Below are positions 35,287 to 43,890 of a DNA stretch of 64,000 nucleotides, piece after piece. The notes beneath the pieces were generated by a model. That model did not search any database. It was not told the origin of the DNA and saw nothing but the letters and a program-made list of their open reading frames with translations. The DNA lies in NCBI RefSeq assembly GCF_000378245.1, contig NZ_KB899501.1, positions 62,001 through 126,000 of the forward strand, given 5' to 3'. The stretch comes from Aromatoleum toluclasticum ATCC 700605 (GTDB lineage: Bacteria > Pseudomonadota > Gammaproteobacteria > Burkholderiales > Rhodocyclaceae). Every line of letters begins with the position of its first letter. Position 1 is the stretch's first letter. A program made the translations under genes and the position numbers.

Positions 35287-36717
35287 ATGAGCGATCCGGT
35301 ACGCGTGCGCGTGGTCTCGAAATCGCAGCTTCGGGAAGAGCAAGGCGACGATCTGTATGTGGCTAGGCAGAAGATTCATGTCCGGTCGGCGAAAGGAGTC
35401 TTTGCAAACTGGCGCTGGGCCTTCGTCTGGCTGACTCAGATCATCTATTACGGCCTGCCATGGCTGACCTGGAACGACCGGCAGGCGGTCCTGTTCCACC
35501 TCACCGAACGCAAGTTCTACATCTTCGGCTGGGTCTTCTGGCCCCAGGACGTGTTCTATCTTGCGATCCTGCTCATAATTTCGGCTTGCGCCCTGTTCTT
35601 CTTTACCGCGATCGCCGGTCGTCTGTGGTGCGGATATGCCTGTCCGCAAACGGTCTACACCGAGATTTTCATGTGGATCGAAGAGAAGATCGAGGGCGAT
35701 CACAACAAGCGTCGCAAGCTCGAGACCGCTCCGATGGATGCGCGGAAGTTCGGCCTGCGCGCCGCCAAGTTTTCGGCGTGGGGGGTGTTTTCCCTGTGGA
35801 CGGGTTTCACGCTCGTCGCCTACTTCACCCCGGTCGCGGAGCTTCTGCAGTCCGCCAGGACCTTTGGCTTCGGACCGTGGGAGCTGTTCTGGATCCTGTT
35901 CTACGGCGGTTTCACGTATCTGTTCGCGGGCGTGATGCGCGAGCAGGTGTGCAAGTACATGTGCCCCTATGCGCGTTTCCAGAGCGTCATGTTCGACGCC
36001 GATACGCTCGTCGTCACCTATGACGAGGAGCGGGGGGAGCCGCGCGGTACCCGGCGCAAGGGTGTAGATCCACGCAGTGTCGGAGTGGGGGATTGTATCG
36101 ACTGCGGCATCTGCGTGCAGGTGTGCCCCACGGGTATCGACATCCGCCAGGGGCTCCAGTACGAGTGCATCGGGTGTGGCGCCTGCATCGACGGTTGCGA
36201 TCAGGTGATGGACAAGATGGGCTATCCCCGCGGCTTGATCCGCTATTCGACGGAGAATGCGGTACGCCGTCATTGGGGCAGGAGCGAGATCGTGCGGCAC
36301 GTGCTGCGTCCGCGCACGCTGATCTACGGCGGCGTTCTGACTTTGATTCTGCTGGCGACGGTTTGGAGCCTGGCAATGCGGTCGGACCTGCGTGTGGATG
36401 TGATTCGTGATCGTGCAACGCTGGCGCGCGAAGTCCCGGGCGGACTGATCGAGAACGTTTATCAGTTACGCATCATGAACATGCAGGAGGTCACACGCCC
36501 GGTCGTGGTGCGCGTGTCCGGTCTGGAGGGCATCCGGCTGGAAGGGCAGCAGGAGTTCGAGATCAAGCCGGCCATGACCGAATCGGTAACGGTGCAGGTG
36601 CAGGTGCCGCCCGAGGCGGCGACGCCGGGTAGCCACGAGATCGTTTTCGAGTTCGGTGTTCCGGGCGACCCCGGTGTTGCCGTCCGCGAACGTACAACTT
36701 TCCTCCTTCCGCGCTAA
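35287..36717 (+). CDS. ccoG: Cytochrome c oxidase accessory protein CcoG (FixG)
   Basis: 476-aa inner-membrane iron-sulphur protein. Membrane segments lie at about 40-60, 85-110, 160-180, 195-215 and 340-358. Two ferredoxin-type clusters are shown by CIDCGICVQVCPTG and CIGCGACIDGCD, and GRLWCGYACPQTVYTEIFMW is the FixG hallmark. The C-terminal third is an Ig-like FixG domain. Characterised CcoG reduces Cu(II) to Cu(I) for oxidase assembly, which fits the neighbouring copper ATPase genes. Confidence 0.95.
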   Translation: MSDPVRVRVVSKSQLREEQGDDLYVARQKIHVRSAKGVFANWRWAFVWLTQIIYYGLPWLTWNDRQAVLFHLTERKFYIFGWVFWPQDVFYLAILLIISACALFFFTAIAGRLWCGYACPQTVYTEIFMWIEEKIEGDHNKRRKLETAPMDARKFGLRAAKFSAWGVFSLWTGFTLVAYFTPVAELLQSARTFGFGPWELFWILFYGGFTYLFAGVMREQVCKYMCPYARFQSVMFDADTLVVTYDEERGEPRGTRRKGVDPRSVGVGDCIDCGICVQVCPTGIDIRQGLQYECIGCGACIDGCDQVMDKMGYPRGLIRYSTENAVRRHWGRSEIVRHVLRPRTLIYGGVLTLILLATVWSLAMRSDLRVDVIRDRATLAREVPGGLIENVYQLRIMNMQEVTRPVVVRVSGLEGIRLEGQQEFEIKPAMTESVTVQVQVPPEAATPGSHEIVFEFGVPGDPGVAVRERTTFLLPR

Positions 36718-36731
36718 TCAGGAGTAGACGC

Positions 36732-37244
36732 ATGCAAAGTGCAAACATGCACAAGACTCTGGAACCTTGGTATCGGCAGGGCTGGCCCTGGTTCCTGATC
36801 GCCGTTCCTGCCGCATCCGTGGTCGCCGGGATGGTGACCCTGTGGCTTGCGGTGACCTCCTGGGACGGTCTGGTCGTCGATGACTATTATCAGGAGGGCA
36901 AGGCGATTGAAAAGACGATCGCCCGGTCGCTGAAGGCTGCAGAGTTGGGATTGCTCGCCGACGTCAGGCTGCGCTCCGACGAGGTGACGCTTGAACTTTC
37001 GTCCGCGGCCAATGCGCCACTTCCGCCCACCGTCGTGCTGACGATTTCCCATCCGACTCGTGCCGGGATGGACCAGGTTCTAGTGCTCAAGCGTCGTGAT
37101 GGCGTGTTTGCGGCACCGCTTGCACCGCTGTCTTCCGGACGGTGGCTGCTGCAGGTGGAGGACGAGTCGCACAACTGGCGCATGAACGGGTCGGCGAACA
37201 TTCCGGCCGATTCTGTGGTCCGCATCGTTCCCGTCAAGTCCTGA
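36732..37244 (+). CDS. fixH: FixH/CcoH-family assembly protein
   Basis: 170-aa single-pass membrane protein. EPWYRQGWPWFLIAVPAASV is the FixH start, and DGLVVDDYYQEGKAIEKTIAR follows the helix in the periplasm, as in the family. Needed for cbb3 assembly elsewhere. The start could be ATG 36732 or 36747. It lies 14 bases after ccoG with AGGAGTAG upstream. Confidence 0.93.
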   Translation: MQSANMHKTLEPWYRQGWPWFLIAVPAASVVAGMVTLWLAVTSWDGLVVDDYYQEGKAIEKTIARSLKAAELGLLADVRLRSDEVTLELSSAANAPLPPTVVLTISHPTRAGMDQVLVLKRRDGVFAAPLAPLSSGRWLLQVEDESHNWRMNGSANIPADSVVRIVPVKS

Positions 37245-37263
37245 CCGCTGCCCAGGGGATGCA

Positions 37264-37500
37264 ATGCTGAAATGGATACAGGTGTTGTGGCCGTCATTTC
37301 TGGTGGCCGGCCTTGCCGAGGCCGTCTTCTTCGCGGTGATCGATCCGCAGGAGCTCTACCTCTTCGGCGAACCCGTGCATTACTCGCTCACGGCCACATA
37401 TTCGGTCGGCTTCTTCGGATTCTGGCTGGTGGGAGCAGCGTCCAGCCTGCTGACGCTGTTCTTTCAGCGCAGCGCCGCGGACATCAACAGGAAGGCGTAA
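37264..37500 (+). CDS. Small membrane protein at the end of the cbb3 cluster
   Basis: 78-aa protein with two helices (about residues 8-26, LWPSFLVAGLAEAVFFAVI, and 42-66, TYSVGFFGFWLVGAASSLLT) and a short polar tail (RSAADINRKA). I do not recognise a named family with confidence; similar small proteins occur after fixH in betaproteobacteria. It lies 19 bases after fixH, with AGGGG upstream of the ATG, and before a hairpin, so it is the last gene of the operon. A role in cbb3 assembly or stability is inferred only from position. Confidence 0.72.
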   Translation: MLKWIQVLWPSFLVAGLAEAVFFAVIDPQELYLFGEPVHYSLTATYSVGFFGFWLVGAASSLLTLFFQRSAADINRKA

Positions 37501-37505
37501 TGTCG

Positions 37506-37537
37506 GCATCGGGCTGCGATCCTTCGCTGCCCGATGC
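37506..37537. terminator. Hairpin between the convergent cbb3 cluster and usp
   Basis: GCATCGGGC (37506-37514) pairs with GCCCGATGC (37529-37537), and inside it GCGA/TCGC forms a TCCT-capped extension. Only a short T3 follows on the plus strand. It sits between two convergent genes, where a shared terminator is expected. Confidence 0.5.
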
Positions 37538-37563
37538 GCATTTGGTCCGCAGTCCGCTGCGGG

Positions 37564-38007
37564 TCAGCGGTATACGAGTACGGGGATCTTGCTGTGGGTG
37601 AGAACCTTCTGCGTCTCGCTGCCCAAGAGCAGGCCGGCGATGCCGCGACGCCCGTGCGACGCCATGAAGATCAGGTCACAGCCATGGCGTTGGGCGGCGT
37701 CGATGACGGCTTCATACGGTACTTCGTTGACGATCGTGTCGGAGTCGGAGGCGACGCCTGCCTCATCGGCGGCGCTCTTCGCCGCATCGAGGATGCGTTG
37801 TGCCTCATCCGCGGCAGCCTTGCTGAACTGCTCCGGCGTGGTGGGATCGATCAACGCTCCTTCCCCGTATATCGGCATGGGAAAGTCGGGCTGTGCATAG
37901 AAGAACGTGATACGCGCACCGGCGTCCTTCGCGAAGGACACGGCACGGGCCACGGTGCTCTCGGAAAGCAGAGAGCCATCGGTGGGAACCAGTATGTGCT
38001 TGAACAT
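37564..38007 (-). CDS. Universal stress protein UspA family
   Basis: 147-aa single-domain Usp: MFKHILVPTDGS at the start, and GCDLIFMASHGRRGIAGLLLGSETQ near the end carries the ATP-binding G-2x-G-9x-G(S/T) motif, so a nucleotide-binding type. I use ATG 38007 with AGGAGAT upstream; a reading from 38031 would add eight residues. Its promoter (TATAAT at 38042-38047) has an FNR-type box centred about 62 bases before the predicted start, so induction under oxygen limitation is likely, as for anaerobic Usps in Pseudomonas. Confidence 0.92.
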   Translation of the reverse strand: MFKHILVPTDGSLLSESTVARAVSFAKDAGARITFFYAQPDFPMPIYGEGALIDPTTPEQFSKAAADEAQRILDAAKSAADEAGVASDSDTIVNEVPYEAVIDAAQRHGCDLIFMASHGRRGIAGLLLGSETQKVLTHSKIPVLVYR

Positions 38008-38041
38008 CGTGCATCTCCTAATGTTTTGCAAGGACGGCTCG

Positions 38042-38047
38042 ATTATA
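38042..38047 (-). promoter_or_regulatory. -10 element of usp inside an inverted repeat
   Basis: On the minus strand TATAAT is a perfect -10. It sits in the spacer of GGCTCG (38036-38041) and CGAGCC (38049-38054). No good -35 is visible, as expected for an activator-dependent promoter served by the FNR box at 38091-38104. Confidence 0.6.
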
Positions 38048-38090
38048 GCGAGCCCGCTTGTGCGAAAGCGACGGTAATGCAGCCAGGCTG

Positions 38091-38104
38091 TTGATTCCCG
38101 TCAA
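38091..38104. promoter_or_regulatory. FNR-type box between usp and the beta-CASP gene
   Basis: TTGATTCCCGTCAA matches TTGAT-N4-GTCAA. Its centre is 53 bp from the centre of the usp -10, placing it near -61.5/-62.5, the class I FNR position. It is also 55 bases before the divergent metallohydrolase ATG and could activate both directions. Confidence 0.72.
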
Positions 38105-38152
38105 GCTTCGTCGCTGTCGCGTCATGCAGTCAACGGTCATGTGGGAGGCAGC

Positions 38153-39562
38153 ATGGATCTGACATTTTTCGGGGCGGCCGGCGAAGTTACCGGCTCGTGT
38201 GCGCGTCTGCACTACGACGGCGGTACGTTTCTCGTCGACTGCGGCCTGTTCCAGGGCGGACGGGATGCGGACCGGAAGAATCTGCAGGCGCTCGACTTCG
38301 ATCTGCGCGGAGTCGATTTCGTGCTACTGACGCATGCCCACCTGGATCACTCGGGTCTTGTCCCGCGGCTTGTGTCGCTCGGTTATACGGGCAGGATCTA
38401 CGCCACGGCAGCGACTGTTGACCTGCTGGGCGTGATGTTGCTCGATTCCGCGCACATCATGGAAAAGGAGGCGGAGTGGATCAACCGGGGCAAGCGCCAG
38501 CGAAATCTGCGTCGCGGCTACGTGGCGGGGCCCCTCTATACGGTCAATCAGGCCCGGGCGAGCCTGACGAGCCTGCGCAAGGTGGCGTACGGCGAAGAGC
38601 TGAATCCGCACCCGGGAGTCCGATGCCGTTTCCATGACGCCGGGCACATCCTCGGATCGGCGGTGATCGAACTCGATATCGAATCGGGTGGCGTTGTGCG
38701 CAAGGTGGTGTTCAGCGGCGACCTCGGGCAGCCGGCCAGACCGGTACTGCGCGATCCCACTCCCGTGCCGGAGGCGGACTTCCTCGTCGTCGAGTCGACT
38801 TACGGCAATCGCGCTCACCGTGCGATGGCTGAAACGGAGAGGGAGCTGATCGCGGTCCTGCGGGACACGCTGCAGCGCAGGAAGGGTAACGTCATCATTC
38901 CGGCATTTGCGGTTGGCCGCACGCAGGAAATGGTGTTCGTGCTGGCGAACCTCGTGCGTCAGGGTAAGGTGGATGCGCTCGATGTCGTTGTCGATTCGCC
39001 CATGGCTTCAGCGGTCACGGAACTCACGCTGCGCTACGACGAGCTGTGGGACGACGAGACGCGCGAGTTGCTGGAATGGATTCGCGCGCACGGCGAGCGC
39101 ATGCGCCTCAGATTCGTTCAGGACGTGGAAGAGTCGAAGGCGCTGAACAACGAGCGCTCGGGACTGGTGATCATCTCGGCCAGCGGAATGTGCGAGGCCG
39201 GTCGGATCAAGCATCACCTGCGTTACAACATCGATCGCAGCGAATGCAGTGTCGTGATCTGCGGTTTCCAGGCGGCCGGTACGCTGGGCCGGCGCCTGGT
39301 CGATGGTGCCCGTGCGGTCACCCTGTTCGGCGAGCGGGTACCGGTGCGGGCGGAGATCCACACGATTGGTGGCCTGTCCGCCCATGCCGACCAGCCGGCC
39401 CTGTTGGCATGGCTGTCGAAGTTCGTGCGGCCGCCGCGGCATACATTTGTCGTGCATGGTGAACAGCAAGCAGCATCTGCGCTTGCCGATGCCGTCGATG
39501 AGCAACTGGGCTGGCCGCATGTCACGGTTCCCGTTGCGGGGCGCTGTTATAGTTTGACTTGA
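38153..39562 (+). CDS. Beta-CASP metallo-beta-lactamase-fold RNA hydrolase
   Basis: 469-aa protein. The metallo-beta-lactamase part has HAHLDHSG (zinc ligands) and DAGHILGSA; the beta-CASP and RMMBL parts show AVGRTQEMVF, SASGMCEAGRIKHHL and IHTIGGLSAHADQ. This is the bacterial homologue of CPSF73/YSH1-type nucleases, probably an RNA endo- or exonuclease. ATG 38153 follows GGGAGG; a GTG at 38141 is less likely. Monocistronic or grouped with phaC (31-base gap). An FNR-type box upstream suggests a role in anaerobic RNA turnover. Confidence 0.9.
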   Translation: MDLTFFGAAGEVTGSCARLHYDGGTFLVDCGLFQGGRDADRKNLQALDFDLRGVDFVLLTHAHLDHSGLVPRLVSLGYTGRIYATAATVDLLGVMLLDSAHIMEKEAEWINRGKRQRNLRRGYVAGPLYTVNQARASLTSLRKVAYGEELNPHPGVRCRFHDAGHILGSAVIELDIESGGVVRKVVFSGDLGQPARPVLRDPTPVPEADFLVVESTYGNRAHRAMAETERELIAVLRDTLQRRKGNVIIPAFAVGRTQEMVFVLANLVRQGKVDALDVVVDSPMASAVTELTLRYDELWDDETRELLEWIRAHGERMRLRFVQDVEESKALNNERSGLVIISASGMCEAGRIKHHLRYNIDRSECSVVICGFQAAGTLGRRLVDGARAVTLFGERVPVRAEIHTIGGLSAHADQPALLAWLSKFVRPPRHTFVVHGEQQAASALADAVDEQLGWPHVTVPVAGRCYSLT

Positions 39563-39593
39563 GCGTCATCGAGAAGTGCGGGAGCGTCCAGGA

Positions 39594-41345
39594 ATGAAGA
39601 ACGGAACGGCAATCAGGAAACACGGTTCAGGTGATCCCCCGCGGTCCGTCCGGCGGGCGCTGCGAGAAATCCACGACAGTGTAGAAGGAAGTCTCGATCC
39701 GCTGGGGATGGCGGCTCCCATCGTGCATGCGCAGCTCGCATGGCTATCCCATCCCCAGGAACTCGCCGAGCGCATGGTGGAGCTCTCGAGCGATCTGTGG
39801 CGCCTGCAGTGGCATTCCGCCTGCCGCGCGATGGGGCTCGCCAGCAAGGATCCCGTCGTCCCCAATGCCGACGATGCGCGCTTTGCCGATTCCGCGTGGA
39901 CCGATTCGGCGACGTGGGACCTGACGAAGGAGTGGTACCTCGCCCTCACGCACCACATGCAGGACATGCTCTTCGACACGCCGGGGCTCTCGAGCAAGGA
40001 GCGTCGCCGCGCTGCGTTCTGGTGGCGCAAGTGGCTCAACGCCGTTGCGCCGACCAATTTCTTCTGGACGAATCCGGTTGCGATCCGCAAGGCCGTCGAG
40101 ACGAAGGGCGAAAGCCTTGCGGACGGTGTGCGCAACATGCTCGCCGACCTCGAGGCGGGCGAGATTCGCCTGAGCAGTCCAGGCGATTTCAAGGTGGGGG
40201 TGACTCTGGGCACGACCGAGGGGTCGGTCGTCTTCCGCAACCGTCTGCTGGAGGTGATCCACTACGCGCCGACGCAGCCGAAGGTGCATGCGGAGCCGGT
40301 CGTGATCGTCACGCCCTGGATCAACAAGTTTTACATCCTCGACCTCACGCCGAAGAAGAGCATGGTCCGCTACCTGCTGGATCAGGGCCTGGACGTGTTC
40401 ATCACGAGCTGGAAGAACCCGGACTCGTCGATGCGTGACGTCACCTTCGACAGCTATCTGGAGGATGGCGTCCACGCCATCGTCGAAACGGCACGCAGGT
40501 TGACCGGCGCGCCGAAGGTGCATGCTGTCGGTTACTGCATCGGAGGGACGGCCCTGGCGATGTACATGGCGTGGGCAAATCGCCGCTTCGCGGCGGACGA
40601 GGTGCCGGTGGCCGACTGGACCCTGTTCACGACCCTTGTGGACTTTCATCGTCCGGGTGACATCGAGGTCTTCATCGATGAGGCGAGCGTCCGCTACCTG
40701 TCGGAGAACATGGCCCGCAAGGGCTTTCTTGAAGGCAAGGAAATGGCATCGGCCTTCCGCCTGCTCCGCTCCAACAGCCTGATCTGGCACTACGTCGTGC
40801 ACGGCTGGCTGTATGGCGAGGCGCCTGCTCCGTTCGACGTGCTGTACTGGAACATGGACGCCACGCGCATGCCCTATGCGATGCATTCGTGGTACCTGCG
40901 CGAACTCTACCTTGAGAATCGTCTGATCGCGGTCGATGGGCTGACGATATCCGGGCAGCCTATCGATCTGTCCCGCATCGTTCAGCCCTTGTATGCCGTG
41001 GCGGCCGAAGACGACCACATCGCGCCGTGGGAACAGGCGTATCGCATCAACAACCTCGTCACCGGCCCCCGGCGCTTCGTGCTGTCGAGCTCGGGCCATA
41101 TCCTCGGCATCGTCAATCCGCCGGTGAATCCGCCGAAGCGCAAGTACTGGGCGGCGGCGGCGCGCCGCACGGACAAGGCCGACGACTGGCGCAAGCACGC
41201 GGACGAGCATGACGGCAGCTGGTGGGGGGACTGGATGGACTGGCTCAAACCGCGTTGTGGCGAGCTTGTCGAGGCCCGTCCGGCCGCGTCCGAGGCATTT
41301 CCCGAACTTTCGAAAGCACCCGGCCAGTACGTCCTCGAGCGCTGA
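39594..41345 (+). CDS. phaC: Poly(3-hydroxyalkanoate) synthase, class I-like
   Basis: Polymerises 3-hydroxyacyl-CoA into storage polyester on granules. The 583-aa alpha/beta hydrolase has the lipase-like box GYCIGG with nucleophile Cys315, and Asp474 (EDDHIAPW) and His502 (SSSGHILG) complete the triad, with spacings close to those of the Cupriavidus enzyme. PWINKFYILDL and NPDSSMRDVTFDSYL are conserved. ATG 39594 has GGGAG nine bases upstream; GTG 39576 is an alternative. No phaA, phaB or phasin gene is adjacent, so it is uncoupled from the classic operon; proximity to the anaerobic block suggests use as a reductant sink. Confidence 0.93.
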   Translation: MKNGTAIRKHGSGDPPRSVRRALREIHDSVEGSLDPLGMAAPIVHAQLAWLSHPQELAERMVELSSDLWRLQWHSACRAMGLASKDPVVPNADDARFADSAWTDSATWDLTKEWYLALTHHMQDMLFDTPGLSSKERRRAAFWWRKWLNAVAPTNFFWTNPVAIRKAVETKGESLADGVRNMLADLEAGEIRLSSPGDFKVGVTLGTTEGSVVFRNRLLEVIHYAPTQPKVHAEPVVIVTPWINKFYILDLTPKKSMVRYLLDQGLDVFITSWKNPDSSMRDVTFDSYLEDGVHAIVETARRLTGAPKVHAVGYCIGGTALAMYMAWANRRFAADEVPVADWTLFTTLVDFHRPGDIEVFIDEASVRYLSENMARKGFLEGKEMASAFRLLRSNSLIWHYVVHGWLYGEAPAPFDVLYWNMDATRMPYAMHSWYLRELYLENRLIAVDGLTISGQPIDLSRIVQPLYAVAAEDDHIAPWEQAYRINNLVTGPRRFVLSSSGHILGIVNPPVNPPKRKYWAAAARRTDKADDWRKHADEHDGSWWGDWMDWLKPRCGELVEARPAASEAFPELSKAPGQYVLER

Positions 41346-41400
41346 TCCTCGCTCCGGTCGGCGGCTGGATCCGTAGGCGGGGCCGGGTGGTTTCGCCCGA

Positions 41401-41414
41401 TTGACCCCTGTCAA
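41401..41414. promoter_or_regulatory. FNR-type palindrome between convergent phaC and the Dnr-like gene
   Basis: TTGACCCCTGTCAA fits TTGAC-N4-GTCAA exactly. It lies between two convergent genes, so no protein gene starts within about 800 bases on either side. A weak -10 (GAGAAT, 41437-41442) is present for the plus strand. It could drive an antisense or small RNA, act as a decoy, or be chance. Confidence 0.45.
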
Positions 41415-41472
41415 GGTCACACGGGGCCTGCGCACCGAGAATTCCTCGGCAAACCCCGCTAACGGGTGCCGG

Positions 41473-42159
41473 TCAGCCCTGATGGCGGGCCAGGCGGGCG
41501 GGGTCGAGCAGGGAGATGTGTTTGCCGTGTACCGTGATGAGTCCCGCTTCGGACAGGTCGTGAAAAATTCGCGACAGTGTTTCGGGCGTCAGATTGAGCC
41601 GCGAGGCGATGACCTGCTTGCTGGTCGGCAGGGCGATGTCGCAGGCGACGCCACTTTCGCTATCGACCTGCTGCAGCAGGTAGCCGATCACGCGTTGCAT
41701 GCTCGAGCGCAAGGAATAGGTCTCGACGTCCTGGATCATGCCGTGAAGGCGGATTGCCATGCCGGCGAGGAGTTTGCGCGCAAATCCCGGATCCTGGTCG
41801 ATGAGCTCGGACACCACGGCCTGGCCGATGTGCAGCAGCTGCGTCGACGTGAGGGCTTCGGCGAAAACCGGGTAGGGACGGTTGAGGAACATCACGGCCT
41901 CGCCGAAAGTGTGCATCGGGCTGATGATCTCGACCACCTTTTCGTTACCCTGCGCCGACGAAACCGCGAGCTTTATCTGACCCGAGGCGATGTAGTAGAA
42001 GCCATGCACGGGATCGCCGCGCTGGAACAGGATTTCGCCCTTCTCGAGGTGGCGTTCGCGGGTGAAGCGGGCAACACGGTCGATCTCCTCTGCGGTCAGT
42101 TCGCTGAAGAAAGAAACCTGGCGCAGTGCGGTGGGAATATCGACTGGACGGTTGGGCAT
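41473..42159 (-). CDS. Crp/Fnr-family regulator, Dnr/Nnr-like
   Basis: 228-aa cyclic-nucleotide-binding-fold regulator. It lacks the N-terminal cysteine cluster of FNR, so it does not carry a 4Fe-4S oxygen sensor. The winged helix SKQVIASRLNLTPETLSRIF has the E-xx-SR recognition pattern, predicting an FNR-like TTGAY half-site. A beta-roll (GFYYIASGQIKLAVSS) and a dimer helix are clear. It is divergent from nnrS, so a Dnr/NnrR-type NO sensor is the best inference. ATG 42159 follows CGGAG. The heme ligand proposed for Dnr cannot be verified by eye. Confidence 0.85.
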   Translation of the reverse strand: MPNRPVDIPTALRQVSFFSELTAEEIDRVARFTRERHLEKGEILFQRGDPVHGFYYIASGQIKLAVSSAQGNEKVVEIISPMHTFGEAVMFLNRPYPVFAEALTSTQLLHIGQAVVSELIDQDPGFARKLLAGMAIRLHGMIQDVETYSLRSSMQRVIGYLLQQVDSESGVACDIALPTSKQVIASRLNLTPETLSRIFHDLSEAGLITVHGKHISLLDPARLARHQG

Positions 42160-42262
42160 TTCGGACTCCGTGGAGAAACTTGTGCATTTTAACCCGCAAC
42201 CCAACACGGGCCGCGACCCGGCGTCCCGCAAACTGTCTCCGCTGGGGGCGACAGGAGACAAG

Positions 42263-43486
42263 ATGCAGGCGCCGGAGAAGCCCGCTTCCACCTCATTCAT
42301 GCTGTTTGTTGCGCCGCACCGGACAATGTTCCTGTCCGGCGGGGTGATGCTTCTCGTCAGCTTTGCGATGTGGGCCTTGGAGCTTGGAGCGCGTGCGGGA
42401 CTGCTGCCGGCAGTCGCCTGGATGCTCCCGCCGGGGTGGATGCACGCCCTGCTCGTGACGAGCGGCGTGTTTCCATTCTTCATGTTCGGCTTTCTCCTCA
42501 CTGCCATGCCGCGCTGGCAGGGCTACGACGAGATCGCGTCGGGGCGCTGGGTATGGTCCTGGCGCCTGCTGGCGGCAGGATGGGCGTTGGCCATCGTGGG
42601 CATGGTCGTGCCCGGCCTTGTCGTTCCGGGTCTGGTGCTGGTACTTGCCGGATGGGGCGGGGTGCAGCGCATCCTGTGGCAGGTCGCGCATCACGGCGAC
42701 CTTGAGGCGCTGCATGCCCGTCTCGTGTGCTATGCACTGATCGCCGGGATGGCTGCCGTGCTGGCCTGGATAGGCTTTGCGCTGACCGGCAATCCGGTCT
42801 GGGCGCGCGTCGCGATCGAGCTTGCAGTGTTCTGCTCGCTGCTGCCGGTGTTCTTCGGCGTGTGCCACCGCATGGTGCCGTTCTTTTCGAGCAGCGTGAT
42901 CCCGGCCTACGTGATGGTGCGGCCGCCGTGGGTCATGGTGCTCGTCGTCGGCGGCAGCGTGCTGCATGCCGGGCTCGATGTCGCGGAACTGCAATCCCTG
43001 CGCTGGATCGTGGATGCTCCGGCCGCCGTCGCGGCCCTGTGGCTGTCATGGAAGTGGAGGCCTGTCCCGGCGATGAAGGTGCCTCTGCTCGGGATGCTGC
43101 ACATCGGTTTCCTCTGGCTTGGAATCGCGCTGGCGCTTTTCGCCATCCAGGGACTCGCGTCCCTGCTGGGTTACCGCGTGTTGGGAATGGCGCCGCTGCA
43201 CGCACTGGGCGTCGGATTCTTCGGATCCGTCCTGATGGCGATGGTGTCGCGGGTGACCCTCGGGCACTCGGGCCGCAAGCTCGCGGCGGATCGTCTGACC
43301 TGGGGGCTGTTCCTCGGTCTCGAAGGGGTCGTGGTCGTGCGCATTGCCGCGGAACTCGTCCCCGCGGGCTCGTCGGCGGTCGTCATGCTGCTGGCCGTGC
43401 TCGGCTGGCTGGGCGTGTTCGGCGCATGGGCGTCGCGCTACCTGCCGATCTACTGGCGCCCGCGCAGCGACGGACGCCCGGGCTGA
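42263..43486 (+). CDS. nnrS: NnrS family membrane heme-copper protein
   Basis: 407-aa polytopic protein (about 12 helices) of the NnrS family, associated with NO metabolism and resistance to nitrosative stress. Typical segments: VAPHRTMFLSGGVMLLVSFA, FGFLLTAMPRW, FFGVCHRMVPFFSSSVIPAY, HIGFLWLGIAL and FGSVLMAMVSRVTLGHSGR. The histidines in these helices are the probable heme and copper ligands. The ATG follows CAGGAGACAAG. Two small genes follow in an operon, and a Dnr-like regulator is divergent upstream. Confidence 0.93.
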   Translation: MQAPEKPASTSFMLFVAPHRTMFLSGGVMLLVSFAMWALELGARAGLLPAVAWMLPPGWMHALLVTSGVFPFFMFGFLLTAMPRWQGYDEIASGRWVWSWRLLAAGWALAIVGMVVPGLVVPGLVLVLAGWGGVQRILWQVAHHGDLEALHARLVCYALIAGMAAVLAWIGFALTGNPVWARVAIELAVFCSLLPVFFGVCHRMVPFFSSSVIPAYVMVRPPWVMVLVVGGSVLHAGLDVAELQSLRWIVDAPAAVAALWLSWKWRPVPAMKVPLLGMLHIGFLWLGIALALFAIQGLASLLGYRVLGMAPLHALGVGFFGSVLMAMVSRVTLGHSGRKLAADRLTWGLFLGLEGVVVVRIAAELVPAGSSAVVMLLAVLGWLGVFGAWASRYLPIYWRPRSDGRPG

Positions 43487-43491
43487 GTGCC

Positions 43492-43890
43492 ATGTATCCG
43501 GCGATCAAGCACCTGCACGTCCTGTGCGCGGTCCTGAGCATCAGCGGCTTCCTGCTGCAGGGGGTCTGGATGATGCGGAGAAGTCCGCTGCTCGATCACC
43601 GCGTCACGCGCACCCTGCCGCATGTCATCGACAGCGTGTTTTTCGGCAGCGCGATCACGCTCGCGACCATGAGCGGCCAGTATCCCTTCGTCGCGCCGTG
43701 GGTCACGGCAAAGGTCGCCGCGCTTGTCGTCTATATACTGCTTGGCGCGACAGCGCTGCGCTGGGGGCGCACCATGCGCGTCCGGGTGCTGGCGCTGTTC
43801 GCGGCCCTGCTTACCTTTTCATGGATCGTGTCGGTGGCTCTCAGCAAGGACCCGGCAGGATTCCTCGCGTTTGCCGGAGTGTTCCGATGA
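43492..43890 (+). CDS. SirB2-family membrane protein
   Basis: 132-aa protein with four helices: IKHLHVLCAVLSISGFLLQG, VIDSVFFGSAITLATM, VTAKVAALVVYILLGATAL and VLALFAALLTFSWIVSVA. KHLHVLCAVLSISGF and HVIDSVFFGSAI are typical of the SirB2 family, which has no assigned biochemical role; its His residues could bind heme. It starts five bases after nnrS and overlaps the hemerythrin gene by four (ATGA), so the three genes are one translational unit. Confidence 0.85.
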   Translation: MYPAIKHLHVLCAVLSISGFLLQGVWMMRRSPLLDHRVTRTLPHVIDSVFFGSAITLATMSGQYPFVAPWVTAKVAALVVYILLGATALRWGRTMRVRVLALFAALLTFSWIVSVALSKDPAGFLAFAGVFR

